Shown: positions 1 to 8,744, numbered from the stretch's first letter. The stretch is 52,185 nt of DNA from an uncultured Sulfuricurvum sp. (GCF_937936435.1 NZ_CALDDG010000011.1:1-52185), one strand, 5' to 3'. The notes: generated from the sequence alone by a model not told the origin. A program made the numbers and translations.

Positions 1-146
1 AAAATATCGTTTATGTACTCTTTTAATCTCATCATATAGCTAAAGGCAGTCTTTTCCGAAACGCTTTGCTCGTAAATGTAATCGGCTATTTTAGTGAGAC
101 GATAGGTCGCTTTTTTGGAAAAAACGATTTTATTAATCGCGGGCAT
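1..146 (-). CDS. ParE/RelE-type toxin, partial (3' end outside window)
   Basis: The first 48 codons of a small basic protein run off the left edge. The ATG (144-146) lies inside the last codons of the upstream antitoxin gene, so the two overlap by 14 bp in different frames, as is typical of toxin-antitoxin operons. The N-terminus reads MPAINKIVFSKKATYRLTKI followed by ADYIYEQS. This resembles ParE-family toxins, where a beta strand precedes helices with an A..RL..IADYI pattern. ParE/RelE toxins block gyrase or cleave ribosome-bound mRNA; which applies here cannot be told. The catalytic C-terminus is not visible. Confidence 0.6.
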   Translation of the reverse strand, partial: MPAINKIVFSKKATYRLTKIADYIYEQSVSEKTAFSYMMRLKEYINDI

Positions 147-351
147 ACTTTGCCGTAGCCGTCTCAAACGCTTCATCGAGAGTTACAAACTCATCACGAT
201 CTAGCTCTTCTATCGAAGTTTTCACTTCGTTTTTTATCTTTTGAAATCGCAGAAATTCGACGAACTGTCGGGCAAGGGTATTTTCATCACCTCGATACTC
301 TTCGTTGATATAGCTCTCTAATTCAGGATTATCGATACGGATGGATAACAT
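133..351 (-). CDS. Putative type II antitoxin
   Basis: A 72-residue acidic protein just upstream of the ParE-like toxin gene and overlapping it. It begins with a short beta-strand-like segment (LSIRIDNPELESYI), followed by a helix containing an F-V-E-F-L-R segment and an acidic tail (ELDRDEFVTLDEAFETA). This layout is usual for small antitoxins with an N-terminal DNA-binding or dimerisation part and a C-terminal toxin-binding part. The assignment rests mainly on size, charge and gene order. Such antitoxins normally neutralise the toxin and repress their own operon. Confidence 0.6.
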   Translation of the reverse strand: MLSIRIDNPELESYINEEYRGDENTLARQFVEFLRFQKIKNEVKTSIEELDRDEFVTLDEAFETATAKYARD

Positions 352-411
352 TTATAATCCTTTTTGAAATTTTATCTTATTGTAGCATATCGCTGTTTTC
401 ACTATAGATGT

Positions 412-1047
412 TCAATGATTTAAAATATAATGTGTCATCGCTACAGCAACCATAATCACAGGAACGACTAACCACCTATATTTTTTATATTCATACTGAT
501 TAATAATATGTTGAACTTTACTTTGAATAGCTTTATCTAACATATTATTTAAACTGATAGGCACAACTTGATTATACGTTAGCTCTGAAAAAATGTTCTC
601 ATCACAACCTATATACTGAGATAATGTCTCTAAAAATATTTTTGATTCTTCTTCTCCCATGTCTTTTTCTCGAAAATTAAAAAGTTTTTTATTGATTGAA
701 ATATCATAAAAGCTTCGATTTAAACTTCCATTACGCTCAGAATCAATTTTAACTCCTATATTATCTAATTTTGCAGAATTAATATCCTTTCCATTTTTCA
801 TTGTAAATATATAATTTTTGTCGAATCTTATTGCATCAATCACGATGTATTGATAAATTTTTTCGTAAAAAACAACGATAGAAATCAATCCAAATAAAAA
901 AGCAAAAAATCTATCTAAATCAGTATTTTCCCATCCATTTACAATTAAAAAAAGAATAAGACACATTGCCGCAATATGTAAAACTATTTCTTGCTCATAA
1001 CCTTCTTTATATTTTGGAAGCTTGGCTTGAAAAATATTGTCATTCAT
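412..1047 (-). CDS. Hypothetical membrane protein downstream of nadA
   Basis: A 211-residue protein with two hydrophobic helices near the N-terminus (about residues 22-38 and 46-62), a soluble middle part of about 120 residues and one C-terminal membrane helix (about 192-208) just after a basic KYKKYR stretch. The start codon lies one base after the nadA stop, so it is probably cotranscribed with nadA. Its DNA is clearly more A+T-rich than nadA, which suggests a recent arrival or a fast-evolving gene. I do not recognise a family and see no enzymatic motif. Confidence 0.6.
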   Translation of the reverse strand: MNDNIFQAKLPKYKEGYEQEIVLHIAAMCLILFLIVNGWENTDLDRFFAFLFGLISIVVFYEKIYQYIVIDAIRFDKNYIFTMKNGKDINSAKLDNIGVKIDSERNGSLNRSFYDISINKKLFNFREKDMGEEESKIFLETLSQYIGCDENIFSELTYNQVVPISLNNMLDKAIQSKVQHIINQYEYKKYRWLVVPVIMVAVAMTHYILNH

Positions 1048-1048
1048 T

Positions 1049-2041
1049 TTATAACGCCATCATTCTCTCTAATGCAATTTTTGCCCAGTAGCGCGTCTCT
1101 TCATCCACCTCGATCTCATTGATCGGATTGCCCTCTTCGATCGCTTTGAGAGTATTATACAAGTCTTCCAATGTCGTCTCGTTCATCGTCGGACACTCAG
1201 GTTTCGTCGAGGAGAGGATATAGGTATTGGAAGGGCGGAGGCGGTTGACCATATTAAACTCGGTTCCGACCGCCACTTTTTGATCAGTTGGAAGTTCCAT
1301 TATGTATTTGATCAGCTGTGACGTCGATCCGACGAAATCGGCGCGATCACAGATAGAGGGATCGCATTCAGGGTGAACGGCGATCAAAATTCCCGGATAT
1401 TTGTTACGGTAAAACTCGATATCATCGACACTAAAAAGCTGATGCACCGAGCAAAACCCGTCATAACAGATGATGTCGGCCTCTTTTGGATCGGTTCCGT
1501 CGCCGATAACGCACGATTTGAGCCCCATCATATTGGCGATATTCTGACCCAGACAGCGATCAGGGACAAATAAAATCTTTTTCCCTTCCGCGAGGGCTTT
1601 GGTGATAATCGTTTTGGCGTTGGAACTGGTGCAAACCATCCCCCCCATTTTCCCGACGCGGGCTTTGACATCGGCATTGGAGTTGATATAGGTGATCGGC
1701 AAAATATCTTCCGCTTTGATCCCTGCCTCTTCAAGTTTGGCAATCGATTGGTCGTAATAGAGTCCGTCGATCATTTTCGCCATAGCACAGCAGGCTACTT
1801 TCGGCATCACAACCCGTTTTTCGGGACTGAGAATCTTGACGCTTTGACCCATAAAGCCGACACCGCAGAACACTACAAATTCCGCATCGTCCGCCATGGT
1901 ACGTTTCGCCAGTTCAAGCGAATCCCCGGTGATATCCCCCATCTCGAATACTTCGTCCCGCTGATAGTAATGTGCGACGACCGTTACGCTGAGACGGTTT
2001 TTAAGATCGATAATTTTTTGTTTTAACTCTTCGGTATTCAA
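1049..2041 (-). CDS. nadA: Quinolinate synthase NadA
   Basis: A 330-residue enzyme that condenses iminoaspartate with dihydroxyacetone phosphate to quinolinate, the precursor of NAD. It belongs to the oxygen-sensitive [4Fe-4S] quinolinate synthase family. The start reads MNTEELKQKIIDLK. Conserved blocks are VVAHYYQRDE near residue 22, FCGVGFMGQSVKILSP (about 58-73), CTSSNAK (about 137-143), GFCSVH (about 195-200) and HPECDPS (about 223-229). The cluster ligands are probably C84 or C85, C197 and C283. It is transcribed away from plsY, and a TATAAT on the minus strand at 2075-2080 may be its -10 box. The length is normal. Confidence 0.95.
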   Translation of the reverse strand: MNTEELKQKIIDLKNRLSVTVVAHYYQRDEVFEMGDITGDSLELAKRTMADDAEFVVFCGVGFMGQSVKILSPEKRVVMPKVACCAMAKMIDGLYYDQSIAKLEEAGIKAEDILPITYINSNADVKARVGKMGGMVCTSSNAKTIITKALAEGKKILFVPDRCLGQNIANMMGLKSCVIGDGTDPKEADIICYDGFCSVHQLFSVDDIEFYRNKYPGILIAVHPECDPSICDRADFVGSTSQLIKYIMELPTDQKVAVGTEFNMVNRLRPSNTYILSSTKPECPTMNETTLEDLYNTLKAIEEGNPINEIEVDEETRYWAKIALERMMAL

Positions 2042-2074
2042 ACCTTTAATCCTTGTACTGCTGATAAGAGGGTT

Positions 2075-2080
2075 ATTATA
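2075..2080 (-). promoter_or_regulatory. Putative -10 box of nadA
   Basis: The minus strand reads TATAAT here, 34 bases upstream of the nadA ATG. No good -35 hexamer is seen at 16-18 bp, which is common for housekeeping promoters in Campylobacterota. Confidence 0.4.
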
Positions 2081-2195
2081 GCCAACTCGCGACTTTGACT
2101 TCTTGAAGAGGCTCTTTCTTTCAGCACATTTTTAGGCAGTTGTAACCATCCGTGATTTATAATAGCGCCCATCAAAATAATTGCTAAGGTTCTCT

Positions 2196-2810
2196 ATGGA
2201 TTTTTTATTTAACCAAAACGTACAGTTTTATCTTATCGCCTATCTTCTCGGCGGTATCCCTTTCGGATTGATTTTGGCGAAAGTATTTGCCGGAGTCAAT
2301 GTTAAAGAAGCCGGTTCCCAAAGCATCGGTGCGACAAACGTATTACGGGTCGTAAAAGAGACGAATCCTTCCTTAGCCAAAAAACTCGGTGCCGCAACTC
2401 TTGCTCTCGATGCGATCAAAGGGATTGCCGTCGTCCTTGCCGCAAAATATATGGGAATGGATGAAAGTGTTCAATGGATGGTTGCCGTACTCGCCGTTAT
2501 CGGTCATTGCTTCAGCCCGTATCTGTGGTTCGAAGGGGGCAAAGGGGTTGCTACTGGCATGGGCGTCATGGCCGTCATGCTCCCGATCCCCACGATCATC
2601 GCTCTCGTCGTATGGGGAATTGCCGCAAAAACGATCCGTATCTCTTCGCTCTCTTCTATGCTGGGGCTTTTGGCACTGGTAATCGCAGCGTTCGTCCTCT
2701 ACCCCGCGATGTTTCATGCCCCTGTCCTTTTTATCGCCTTTATCCTTTTTTATAAACATATTCCGAACTTTGTCCGATTGCTAAAAGGGGAAGAGAAACG
2801 GGTCGCATGA
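2196..2810 (+). CDS. plsY: Glycerol-3-phosphate acyltransferase PlsY
   Basis: A polytopic inner-membrane acyltransferase of about 204 residues. It transfers the acyl group from acyl-phosphate to glycerol-3-phosphate, the first step of phospholipid synthesis. Family motifs are visible: GGIPFGLILAK near residue 18, GSQSIGATNVLRV (about 39-51) with the S-x-G-x-TNxxR pattern, and LWFEGGKGVATGMG (about 110-123) with the conserved GGKGVAT. The ATG at 2196 is preferred over an in-frame TTG at 2181 because AAGG sits about 8 bases upstream. The last four bases overlap folB (ATGA), so the two are translationally coupled. Confidence 0.95.
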   Translation: MDFLFNQNVQFYLIAYLLGGIPFGLILAKVFAGVNVKEAGSQSIGATNVLRVVKETNPSLAKKLGAATLALDAIKGIAVVLAAKYMGMDESVQWMVAVLAVIGHCFSPYLWFEGGKGVATGMGVMAVMLPIPTIIALVVWGIAAKTIRISSLSSMLGLLALVIAAFVLYPAMFHAPVLFIAFILFYKHIPNFVRLLKGEEKRVA

Positions 2811-3133
2811 CCGTCTTAATCGAAAATCTGACGTTCGAGACGGTTATCGGTATTCTCGACTTCGAGCGTCTTACTCCGCAAAACGTACAAATCGATTGCA
2901 CTATCGTCTACGATTACAAAAAAAATGATTTTATCAACTACGCCGATGTTGTCGAGCTTATCCGCACAACGATGGATGAGAAACGTTTCGAACTGATCGA
3001 AACCGCCTTGCAAGAGTTGGCCGAAGCGCTAAAAAAAAGTTTTCCTCAAATCAACGAATTATACCTTTCCATCCGAAAGCCCGACATTCTTCCCCACTGC
3101 AACGTCGGAGTTGCAGAACGCTTTGTTTTTTAA
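2807..3133 (+). CDS. folB: Dihydroneopterin aldolase family protein FolB
   Basis: A 108-residue protein of the dihydroneopterin aldolase/epimerase fold, acting in folate synthesis on 7,8-dihydroneopterin. The sequence LTFETVIGILDFERLTPQNVQID matches the FolB start, where a Glu and a Tyr/Phe-containing loop follow the first strand. The C-terminal half carries the family pattern of a beta strand with xxLSIRKPDILPHCNVGV. It is shorter than E. coli FolB (about 122 residues) but complete. It overlaps plsY by 4 bp. Confidence 0.85.
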   Translation: MTVLIENLTFETVIGILDFERLTPQNVQIDCTIVYDYKKNDFINYADVVELIRTTMDEKRFELIETALQELAEALKKSFPQINELYLSIRKPDILPHCNVGVAERFVF

Positions 3134-3174
3134 CCTAATCGACGCTTGTTAACATTTCTGCCATATTTGATCGA

Positions 3175-3180
3175 TATAAT
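3175..3180 (+). promoter_or_regulatory. Putative -10 box of the OmpA-type lipoprotein gene
   Basis: TATAAT lies 28 bases upstream of the ATG at 3208, in an A+T-rich gap after folB. No matching -35 at standard spacing is seen. Confidence 0.4.
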
Positions 3181-3207
3181 TTTTAAAACATCATCCAAAG
3201 GGATATC

Positions 3208-3843
3208 ATGACAAAACTCTTTCTTTCCGCTCTCACAGCTGCCTTGATCTTAAGCGGATGTGCCGAAACCGGTTTATCAAAAACACAAACAGGAGCGATC
3301 ATCGGCGGTCTCGCAGGTGCGGCAGCCGGCGGAGCGACCGGAAATCACAGTGCTAAACGAGTCCTTATCGGAGGGGCGGTCGGTGCCCTGGCCGGCGGCG
3401 GGATCGGTTATTATATGGACAAACAAGAAGAAGAACTCAATAAAGAGCTCAAAGGAAGCGGTGTCGAAGTACAGCGTCAGGGCGATACCATTAATCTCAA
3501 TATGCCCGGCGGTATCACGTTCGATACCGGCAAAGCCAATATCAAACCGAATTTCAATCCGGTTCTTGACGACATCGCGGGCGTCATGACCAAATACCCC
3601 GAAACAAAAATTGAAGTACACGGACATACGGATAACGTCGGAAGCGATGCGTCAAACCTCAGCCTCTCTCAATTGCGAGCCCAAAGCGTCAGCTCTGCAC
3701 TTACGACTCGCGGCGTCGGTTCAGATCGGATTAAAGCCATAGGCTTTGGAGAAAATGCGCCCGTCGCTACCAACGATACCCCGGCAGGACGTGAAGCCAA
3801 CCGTCGCGTCGAAATCAAAATCATCCCCAATCCTGCTCAATAA
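3208..3843 (+). CDS. OmpA-family lipoprotein with glycine zipper (YiaD-like)
   Basis: A 211-residue outer-membrane lipoprotein. The signal peptide ends in the lipobox LSGC, with Cys18 as the lipidated residue. A glycine-zipper segment rich in GGxxGAAAGGATG repeats follows (about residues 30-68) and probably inserts in the membrane. The C-terminal half (about 95-208) is an OmpA peptidoglycan-binding domain with the block HGHTDNVGSDASNLSLSQLR and a terminal NRRVEIKI. The product should tether the outer membrane to peptidoglycan. The ribosome-binding site is AAAGGGA. It is probably monocistronic. Confidence 0.9.
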   Translation: MTKLFLSALTAALILSGCAETGLSKTQTGAIIGGLAGAAAGGATGNHSAKRVLIGGAVGALAGGGIGYYMDKQEEELNKELKGSGVEVQRQGDTINLNMPGGITFDTGKANIKPNFNPVLDDIAGVMTKYPETKIEVHGHTDNVGSDASNLSLSQLRAQSVSSALTTRGVGSDRIKAIGFGENAPVATNDTPAGREANRRVEIKIIPNPAQ

Positions 3844-3998
3844 TTCTCCATACTCCCCCTTGCGGGGATTGCATAATCTCTAAAATACACCGTCCATGTT
3901 CAAAAAAAATCCTTTTTTTAAAAAAAATTGAAAAAAAGTTTAAAATTTTCTAAAACTGTGGTATCATTTCGGGAAAATTTCCGCACTGAGGAACGTGA

Positions 3999-4670
3999 AT
4001 GCGTATTCTGATCATTGAAGATGAAGTAACCCTCAATAAAACTTTGGCTGAAGGCCTGAAAGAGTTTGGTTACCAAAGCGATGTCGTTGAGACCCTAAAA
4101 GACGGTGAGTATTACCTCGATATCCGTAACTATGACCTGATCTTGATGGATTGGATGTTACCGGACGGCAATAGCGTTGATATTATTCCCGATATTAAAA
4201 CCAACACTCCTAAAACCGTGGTTGTTGTCCTCTCCGCACGCGACGATAACGAAAGCGAAATTGAAGCGCTGCGCGCAGGTGCCGATGACTATATCCGCAA
4301 ACCGTTCGATTTCGACGTTCTCGTAGCACGTATCGAAGCGCGTCTCCGTTTCGGCGGTAGCAACATTATTGAGATCGATGATTTGACGATCAATCCTGAA
4401 GAAGAAAAAATCATCTATAAAGAAAAAGAGATCGAACTCAAAGGCAAACCGTTCGAAGTATTGACACATCTTGCCCGTCATCGTGACCAAATCGTCTCCA
4501 AAGAGCAATTATTGGATGCGATCTGGGAAGAACCTGAGCTTGTTACTCCGAACGTTATCGAGGTTGCAATCAACCAAATCCGCCAAAAGATGGATAAGCC
4601 CCTCGGTATCACTACTATCGAGACCGTTCGTCGCCGAGGATACCGCTTTTGTTTTCCAAAAGAAGCATAA
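3999..4670 (+). CDS. OmpR-type response regulator, HsrA/CosR-like
   Basis: A 223-residue two-domain regulator. The receiver (1-120) has the acidic pair E7/D8, phospho-acceptor D51 in LILMDWMLPDG, a conserved Ser in VLSARDD and the Lys in YIRKPFD. The C-terminal winged helix (about 128-220) is strikingly like HsrA (H. pylori HP1043) and Campylobacter CosR, with near-identical blocks such as GKPFEVLTHLARHRDQIVSK and NVIEVAINQIRQKMDKPLGI. Those homologues are orphan regulators without a normal phosphorylation site. This one keeps the Asp and overlaps a kinase gene downstream, so it probably works as a phosphorylated pair. The ribosome-binding site is GAGGAA. Confidence 0.9.
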   Translation: MRILIIEDEVTLNKTLAEGLKEFGYQSDVVETLKDGEYYLDIRNYDLILMDWMLPDGNSVDIIPDIKTNTPKTVVVVLSARDDNESEIEALRAGADDYIRKPFDFDVLVARIEARLRFGGSNIIEIDDLTINPEEEKIIYKEKEIELKGKPFEVLTHLARHRDQIVSKEQLLDAIWEEPELVTPNVIEVAINQIRQKMDKPLGITTIETVRRRGYRFCFPKEA

Positions 4671-5950
4671 GACGACGCTTTCTCTTCCAACTCATTGTCG
4701 CTTCGGCGGCATTGGTTATCCTATTTTCCTCTTTTTTATACCTTTTTATCAAACAATCCATTTATGACGAGAAACAGTCCGAACTGATCGGATATGCCGA
4801 AAATATCTCTTCGTACAAATCCCTTTTATCCGCGAAACAAAGTAATTCCGAGACTCTCATGGGGGTAAACGTCGAGTTAATTACACTCACATCCAACGTC
4901 GAACATCTTGATTTTTACGAGACGACTCATCGGGATAAGACGACGACGCTGACATTGATCTATCCGTTTGATTTCGAGCACTCTTCCTATCTCAAAGTAA
5001 GCCGGGATATTACCCCTACCAAACGGTTGCTGCGAAAAATTTTGAACTCCATCTTTTTGATTAATGCGGTCGGGTTTATCGTCATCATCCTCTATGCCAT
5101 CGCATTTTCCAAAATGCTGATCGCACCGATCAGCGCTTTGAGCCGCCGTCTGGCCAATATGAACGAACATTTGATACGTCCGATCAAAGTCGAACAGCTC
5201 CCGGATGAATTCGAACCGTTAGGAGAAACGCTGAATCGCCTTATGGGACGGATTCAAAACTTCGTCAAATATCAAAAAGAGCTTTTTATCGGAGCGGCAC
5301 ATGAGCTCAAAACCCCTTTAGCCGTCATCAAACTCAAAAACCAGGTTACATTGATCAAAAAACGCTCGCCCGAAGAGTATATCGAAGCGATCAAAATCAC
5401 CAATCAAAGTGTCGATGAAATGAATAAAATCGTTGCCGATATCCTTAACATCGGACGGCAAGAAGGGGCTCAACTCGAAATTCCGGTCGAAGTCGATATT
5501 ATCCAAATTCTTAAAAAGTGGGAAGGCGATTTCAAACTGCTGGCCCACAGCGAAAATAAACAACTTGTGACCCATTTCGAGCCGGATGCGTTCAGTGCCG
5601 TCATTCAGGCGACTCTTTTGAATCAAATCCTCCAAAATTTTCTCCAAAATGCACTCAAGTTCACCCCTGAGGGAAAAACAATTACCTTTAAAAGCCATTT
5701 AAACGGGGTAGGGATCGTCATCGAGGTAATCGACGAAGGATGCGGCATCGACGAAAGCATCGACCTATTTGCCCCGTTTATGCGTCAAGGAAACAAATCG
5801 GGTGTCGGATTGGGTCTGTTCCTCGCGAAAAGTGCCGCCGAAGCGATCGGGGCGCAGATCACTTTGACGAACCGTGAAGACGGAATCGACGGCAGTTGCG
5901 CGCGTCTGGTGCTCCCTTCCAAACTGTGTTGTCTCCTCCCTCAGCGATAA
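4649..5950 (+). CDS. Sensor histidine kinase paired with the HsrA/CosR-like regulator
   Basis: A 433-residue membrane kinase. Helix TM1 is at about 11-34, followed by a periplasmic sensor of about 100 residues, TM2 (about 134-154), a HAMP-like linker, a HisKA domain with phospho-acceptor H218 in FIGAAHELKTPLAV, and an ATPase domain with the N box (LQNFLQNALKF), DEGCGID and GVGLGLFLAKS. Translation probably starts at TTG 4649 inside the end of the regulator gene (22-bp overlap), with GAGG about 10 bases upstream. The sensor has no recognisable fold, so the stimulus is unknown. Confidence 0.88.
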   Translation: MFSKRSIRRRFLFQLIVASAALVILFSSFLYLFIKQSIYDEKQSELIGYAENISSYKSLLSAKQSNSETLMGVNVELITLTSNVEHLDFYETTHRDKTTTLTLIYPFDFEHSSYLKVSRDITPTKRLLRKILNSIFLINAVGFIVIILYAIAFSKMLIAPISALSRRLANMNEHLIRPIKVEQLPDEFEPLGETLNRLMGRIQNFVKYQKELFIGAAHELKTPLAVIKLKNQVTLIKKRSPEEYIEAIKITNQSVDEMNKIVADILNIGRQEGAQLEIPVEVDIIQILKKWEGDFKLLAHSENKQLVTHFEPDAFSAVIQATLLNQILQNFLQNALKFTPEGKTITFKSHLNGVGIVIEVIDEGCGIDESIDLFAPFMRQGNKSGVGLGLFLAKSAAEAIGAQITLTNREDGIDGSCARLVLPSKLCCLLPQR

Positions 5951-6030
5951 ATCGAAACCGTTTAAAAATGCTCAAAGGTTCGTTTCGCTATAAATCGCGC
6001 ATAACGAAAACAAAAATCGAGGTTTAACCT

Positions 6031-6285
6031 ATGCCACTACTTATCATCGATGAATGTATCGCATGCGACGCATGCCGTGAAGAATGCCCTATGGATGCTA
6101 TCGAAGAGGGCGATCCGATTTATATCATCGATCCGGACCGTTGCACTGAATGCGTAGGAACCTACGATGAACCGGCATGTATTGCCGTTTGTCCGGTTGA
6201 TTGTATCATCCCCGATAAAGACAATGTCGAAACCATGCAGGAGCTGCTCTATAAACATCAGCAATTGACCGAAGAAGAGCAGTAA
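6031..6285 (+). CDS. 2[4Fe-4S] ferredoxin
   Basis: An 84-residue bacterial-type ferredoxin. The first cluster motif is C-I-A-C-D-A-C-R-E-E-C-P. The second is C-T-E-C followed by an eight-residue insert (VGTYDEPA), then C-I-A-V-C-P-V-D-C. That insert is typical of the YfhL/Allochromatium-type ferredoxins, which have very low-potential clusters. It carries electrons in the cytoplasm; the partner enzyme is not evident. Its TAA is followed directly by the ATG of the Ppx gene, so the two are cotranscribed. Confidence 0.93.
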   Translation: MPLLIIDECIACDACREECPMDAIEEGDPIYIIDPDRCTECVGTYDEPACIAVCPVDCIIPDKDNVETMQELLYKHQQLTEEEQ

Positions 6286-7749
6286 ATGGCGAAATGCACC
6301 GCCGTTATCGACATCGGAAGCAATTCCATGCGAATGGCGGTTTTTCAAAAGACCAGCCGTTTCTCTTTTCATATTCTGCACGAGGTCAAAAGTTCCGTCC
6401 GCCTCAGTGAACACGCGTACAAGAACGACGGTTATCTACAATCTGCCGCTATGAACCGTACCGCTCAGGCAATCGGCGAATTCTTATCTATTGCCCGTTC
6501 TTTCGGTGCCCGCAAACTTTTATGCGTCGCTACGTCTGCATTACGCGATGCTCCCAACGCTCAGGAATTCATCAGCCGTATCCAACGTGAGCATAATCTC
6601 TCAATCAAAGTAATCGACGGTGAAAAAGAGGCTTATTTGGGTGCAATCGCGTGTGCTAACCTTTTGCCCAAAATGGATGCGCTCACCGTAGATGTCGGTG
6701 GGGGATCAAGCGAGTTTGCCGTATTGCGCAACGGTAAGGTAGAAACCCTGTATTCGCTCAATATCGGAACCGTCCGAATCAAAGAACTTTTTTTCGACCG
6801 CAATGACTTAGCTGGAGCCGTCGCCTATATCGATAATGCCCTCTCCGCCCTGCCCGATTTCGGAATAGATACTTTTATCGGTATCGGAGGAACCTTTCGC
6901 GCACTCACCCGTGCATTAATGAAAAAAGAGAATTATCCTCTCAAAAAGCTGCATGCCTACACGACGGACGATGTCCGTTTCCAAACCTTTGCCGAACAGA
7001 TTCTTCAAGCCGGTCCCAAAAAACTCAAATCGCTTTATATCAAGACCGACCGTTTCGATACGATTAAACCCGGCACTCTGATCCTCCAGCGTATTCTCAG
7101 ACATACCCGTGCCCAAAAATTGGTCTGCAGCGGTGTCGGTGTACGCGAAGGGGTCTTCTTGAACGACTTGCTGCGAAACTCGGCCGCCTCTTTTTCGGCT
7201 AACTACAATCCGAGCGTCCGTTATCTGCTTGATACCTATGCGACCCACAGCAATCACGGTATTCAATGTTCCCATCTCGTCAAACGCCTTTTTGATCTCT
7301 TGCAAGCACCGCTTAATCTTAAGACTGATTACCGCCATGACCTTGTCATCGCCGCTAAACTGCTTCCGATCGGTATCGGGATACGCTATTATGCCTATCA
7401 GCGCCATAGTCACAACATCGCAATGAGCGGTCTCGATTATGCTCTAAGCCATACACAGATCGTTTTGATATCCCACCTTCTTCTCTTCAAAAAGGGTTCC
7501 CGATCTTCTTCGCTCATCCCTCGTGCCGGCTATGGAACTCTTTTACCCGATAATGCAACGGTCGATGCCTTATCGGCAATCTTATGGCTTTCCCATATTC
7601 TTTTAGCCGCCCGTATCAATGCCGACACCCTCTCCGTGCATTATATAGACGGCAAACTCGAAATCCGTGGCAAACACCTCTACCTGGCCAGAGAACAGCT
7701 CAGAAATATCGTCTTGCCGAAAAATCTGATTGTTGTTTTTCAGGAGTAG
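6286..7749 (+). CDS. Ppx/GppA family phosphatase (exopolyphosphatase or pppGpp phosphatase)
   Basis: A 487-residue protein of the actin-like ATPase superfamily. It cleaves terminal phosphate from polyphosphate and/or pppGpp. The phosphate-1 motif DIGSNSMRMAVF is at about 9-20 and the phosphate-2 motif VDVGGGSSEFAVL at about 138-150, with GIGGTFRAL near 202. The C-terminal third (about 310-480) matches the helical HD-like extension of longer Ppx proteins. The sequence alone cannot separate Ppx from GppA. It starts at the base after the ferredoxin stop. Confidence 0.88.
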   Translation: MAKCTAVIDIGSNSMRMAVFQKTSRFSFHILHEVKSSVRLSEHAYKNDGYLQSAAMNRTAQAIGEFLSIARSFGARKLLCVATSALRDAPNAQEFISRIQREHNLSIKVIDGEKEAYLGAIACANLLPKMDALTVDVGGGSSEFAVLRNGKVETLYSLNIGTVRIKELFFDRNDLAGAVAYIDNALSALPDFGIDTFIGIGGTFRALTRALMKKENYPLKKLHAYTTDDVRFQTFAEQILQAGPKKLKSLYIKTDRFDTIKPGTLILQRILRHTRAQKLVCSGVGVREGVFLNDLLRNSAASFSANYNPSVRYLLDTYATHSNHGIQCSHLVKRLFDLLQAPLNLKTDYRHDLVIAAKLLPIGIGIRYYAYQRHSHNIAMSGLDYALSHTQIVLISHLLLFKKGSRSSSLIPRAGYGTLLPDNATVDALSAILWLSHILLAARINADTLSVHYIDGKLEIRGKHLYLAREQLRNIVLPKNLIVVFQE

Positions 7750-7752
7750 CAC

Positions 7753-8703
7753 ATGGCCGGGAGCAGTCTTCTTCTTCTCATTGATGATATCACCGCCGTT
7801 TTAGACGACGTCGCAGCCATGAGCAAGACTGCCGCACAAAAAACCACCGGTGTGCTGGGAGACGATTTAGCCCTCAATGCCCAACAGGTTGCCGGGGTAC
7901 GCGCTGAGAGGGAATTGCCTGTTGTTTATGCCGTGGCAAAAGGCTCGCTGCGCAACAAACTGATTCTTGTCCCTTCGGCACTTGCCCTGAGCGCATTGGC
8001 TCCCTGGTCGATCACCCCTATCTTAATGTTGGGGGGCACCTATTTGTGCTATGAAGGGTTTGAAAAAATTGCCCATCCGTTTCTCCACTCAGCGCACACT
8101 ACTTCGGACCAGCACGATCCGAACATCGATGCCTTTCACAATCCTAACGTCGATATGGAACAATTTGAAAAAGAGAAAATCCAAGGGGCAATCCGCACCG
8201 ATTTTATCCTCTCTGCCGAAATCATCGTCATTGCTTTGGGAACGGTAGCCGATAAAGGACTTTTAACGCAAAGCATCGTGGTTTCGGGAGTGGCCTTCGT
8301 AATGACCGTCGGAGTATACGGTGCCGTCGCCGCCATCGTCAAAATGGACGATGTAGGACTTTATCTGCTCCAGACGGCGAAAGAAGGGAAAAGAGGAACC
8401 CTCAAACGCTTCGTCGGCAGTGCGTTACTTAGCTTCGCTCCGCGCCTGATGAAAACATTGACCCTCGTCGGAACGGCTGCTATGTTCTTAGTCGGCGGCG
8501 GTATTTTGGTCCACGGTCTCTCGTTTATCCATCATTGGATAGAAACCCTTACCCCTCTCGCCGAAAGTGTCCCTTTACTAGGAAATATATTGGGGTGGAG
8601 TCTTCCTTTTGTCGTCAATGCAATTGCAGGGGTGGTAGTCGGAGGAATCGCCATGGCGGCAATCGGAATGCTCTTGATGGTTGTTAAAATCTTTCGACGC
8701 TGA
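7753..8703 (+). CDS. DUF808/YedI-family inner-membrane protein
   Basis: A 316-residue membrane protein. It starts MAGSSLLLLIDDITAVLDDVA and carries the family blocks KTTGVLGDDLALNAQQV and YLCYEGFEKIAH. These define the DUF808 (E. coli YedI) family, whose function is not established. At least five hydrophobic segments lie between residues 75 and 315. The ribosome-binding site AGGAG lies 6 bases before the ATG, and only three bases separate it from the Ppx gene, so it probably shares that operon. A hairpin at 8718-8740 ends the unit. Confidence 0.85.
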   Translation: MAGSSLLLLIDDITAVLDDVAAMSKTAAQKTTGVLGDDLALNAQQVAGVRAERELPVVYAVAKGSLRNKLILVPSALALSALAPWSITPILMLGGTYLCYEGFEKIAHPFLHSAHTTSDQHDPNIDAFHNPNVDMEQFEKEKIQGAIRTDFILSAEIIVIALGTVADKGLLTQSIVVSGVAFVMTVGVYGAVAAIVKMDDVGLYLLQTAKEGKRGTLKRFVGSALLSFAPRLMKTLTLVGTAAMFLVGGGILVHGLSFIHHWIETLTPLAESVPLLGNILGWSLPFVVNAIAGVVVGGIAMAAIGMLLMVVKIFRR

Positions 8704-8717
8704 ATCGTTTATCCGCG

Positions 8718-8740
8718 CTATCAGAGCATTTCTCTGATAG
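8718..8740. terminator. Hairpin between convergent DUF808 gene and bamA
   Basis: CTATCAGAG and CTCTGATAG form a perfect 9-bp stem around a 5-base loop. It lies between two converging genes and can serve both strands. No long T-run follows. Confidence 0.6.
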
Positions 8741-8744
8741 TAGA

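Noticed and set aside
3852..3870. Terminator after the OmpA-type lipoprotein gene (TCCCC...GGGGA)
   Set aside because: The stem is only five pairs and no T-run follows, so support is too weak to list.
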